Shown here piece after piece: positions 6,666 to 7,383 of a stretch of DNA of 7,383 nt (within the stretch, counting starts at the first letter, position 1; every line of letters begins with the position of its first letter). Source of the DNA: Comamonadaceae bacterium (GTDB lineage Bacteria > Pseudomonadota > Gammaproteobacteria > Burkholderiales > Burkholderiaceae_C); the NCBI GenBank assembly GCA_947458345.1, contig CANHBU010000087.1, forward strand, positions 1-7,383. Reading direction: 5' to 3'. Under the pieces are notes generated by a model, which was not told where the DNA came from, made no database searches, and worked only from the letters and a program-made list of their open reading frames with translations. The position numbers and the translations under genes are program-made.

Positions 6666-7383
6666 TCAGCCCAGCGCCCGCTCGGGATGCTCGAACAGGT
6701 CGGCCAGATCGTTGATGAAGCGCACCGCCTCGGCCCCATCAATGAAGCGGTGATCAAAACTCAGGCTGGCGGTGAGCATGGGCCCGGCCGACAGCACGCC
6801 CTCGATCACGCGGGGGCGCTCGACGATGCGCGAGACCCAAAGGGTTGCGGTCTGGGGCGGGTTGATGATCGGCCGCGTCGAGACCATGGTTGCGCGCTCC
6901 ATGCCGCCGGTGCTCGAGATGGTAAAACTGCCGCCGCTGAGCTCGGACATCAAGAGCCGGCCTTCCCGCGCGCGTTGTGCATAGTCATCCAGGGTGCGCA
7001 CGAGGTCAAACAGCAGGCGCTGGTCGGCGCCATACACCACGGGCACCAAAAGACGCTCGCCCGCTGCCACCGCAATCCCCAAATCGGCCGATTCGCGCAG
7101 CAGCAGCTCCTGCGCGTCTTCGTCGATCGTCGCGTTAAAACGTTCGTGGCGCACCAGCGCGGCCGCGACGCACTTGGCCATCAGATGCAGGGGCGAGAGC
7201 TTGAGCCCATGCAGTTGGGCTTGGGGCGCCAGCACAGATTGCAGACGCAGCAGCCCGTCGCCCGTGGCCTCGAAGGTCGTGGTGGTGGTGACGCTGCGCT
7301 GCACCGAGCCATGCAGGTTACGCGCCGAGGCCAGACGGGCGCCGGCCAACCGCTCGCGCCGCCGGATGCGACCCGGCGCTCGG
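6666..7383 (-). CDS. 2-oxo-acid dehydrogenase complex E2 acyltransferase, catalytic domain (5' end cut by window)
   Basis: E2 forms the core of 2-oxo-acid dehydrogenase complexes and moves the acyl group from lipoyl-lysine to CoA. The frame is open through the right edge, reading RIRRRERLAGARLASA near it, which matches the start of the catalytic domain. The lipoyl and E1/E3-binding domains should therefore lie outside, and the TTG at 7349 is not the true start. In 238 visible residues the fold's landmarks follow in order: LGIAVAAGERLLVPV, GGSFTISSTGG, RPIINPPQ, and the catalytic DHRFIDG with H at 6750-6752 and D at 6738-6740. The C-terminus (LFEHPERALG) is complete. Odd points are GGMERATMVS between the FTISS strand and the PIINPP motif, and TLWVSRI where most E2 proteins have an AILGVGRI-like strand. 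The 2-oxo-acid specificity cannot be read from this part; pyruvate, branched-chain and acetoin-type complexes all remain possible. Confidence 0.93.
   Translation of the reverse strand, partial: RAPGRIRRRERLAGARLASARNLHGSVQRSVTTTTTFEATGDGLLRLQSVLAPQAQLHGLKLSPLHLMAKCVAAALVRHERFNATIDEDAQELLLRESADLGIAVAAGERLLVPVVYGADQRLLFDLVRTLDDYAQRAREGRLLMSELSGGSFTISSTGGMERATMVSTRPIINPPQTATLWVSRIVERPRVIEGVLSAGPMLTASLSFDHRFIDGAEAVRFINDLADLFEHPERALG

Noticed and set aside
7347..7349. TTG at 7349 as the true start of the E2 gene
   Set aside because: The frame continues to the window edge with E2-like residues, and the protein would lack its lipoyl domain; the gene is simply cut by the window.

Overview
The window is a compact, single-strand block from a GC-rich Gram-negative bacterium. 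The exported solute-binding protein has a plain Sec signal peptide with no lipobox cysteine. Rare codons are strongly avoided, and gene content and style fit a betaproteobacterium (Burkholderiales-like). That placement is inference; no rRNA or marker gene is present. All recognisable genes lie on the minus strand, so transcription runs from right to left. No tRNA, rRNA, insertion sequence, CRISPR array or phage gene was seen.

In transcription order, the right edge (7383 to 6666) carries the C-terminal catalytic part of a 2-oxo-acid dehydrogenase E2 acyltransferase whose N-terminus lies outside the window. An 84-base gap follows, containing a possible 23-residue leader peptide that ends in an ATGA overlap with the next gene. 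That gene (6581 to 5487) is a type-2 malate/lactate (Ldh_2) NAD(P)-dependent 2-hydroxyacid dehydrogenase resembling E. coli YbiC/HcxB. A 151-base gap (5486 to 5336) is the only place in the window that could hold the transporter promoter.

The rest is a five-gene peptide/nickel-family ABC importer in the classic order: periplasmic binding protein (5335 to 3809), permease B (3720 to 2800), permease C (2803 to 1937), ATPase D (1928 to 933) and ATPase F (943 to beyond the left edge). B/C overlap by 4 bases and D/F by 11; C and D are separated by 8. The only real gap, 88 bases between the binding protein and permease B, holds short tandem repeats and GC-rich inverted repeats.

Working model (inference): the importer brings in a small peptide-like or hydroxyacid-containing solute, the Ldh_2 enzyme oxidises a 2-hydroxyacid to a 2-oxo acid, and the neighbouring 2-oxo-acid dehydrogenase complex converts it to an acyl-CoA. 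All genes shown are intact, apart from the two cut by the window edges. The parts are well-known families; I did not find a clearly new system. The most testable novelties are the substrate logic of this combination, the possible coupled leader peptide, and an unusual core sequence in the E2 protein.
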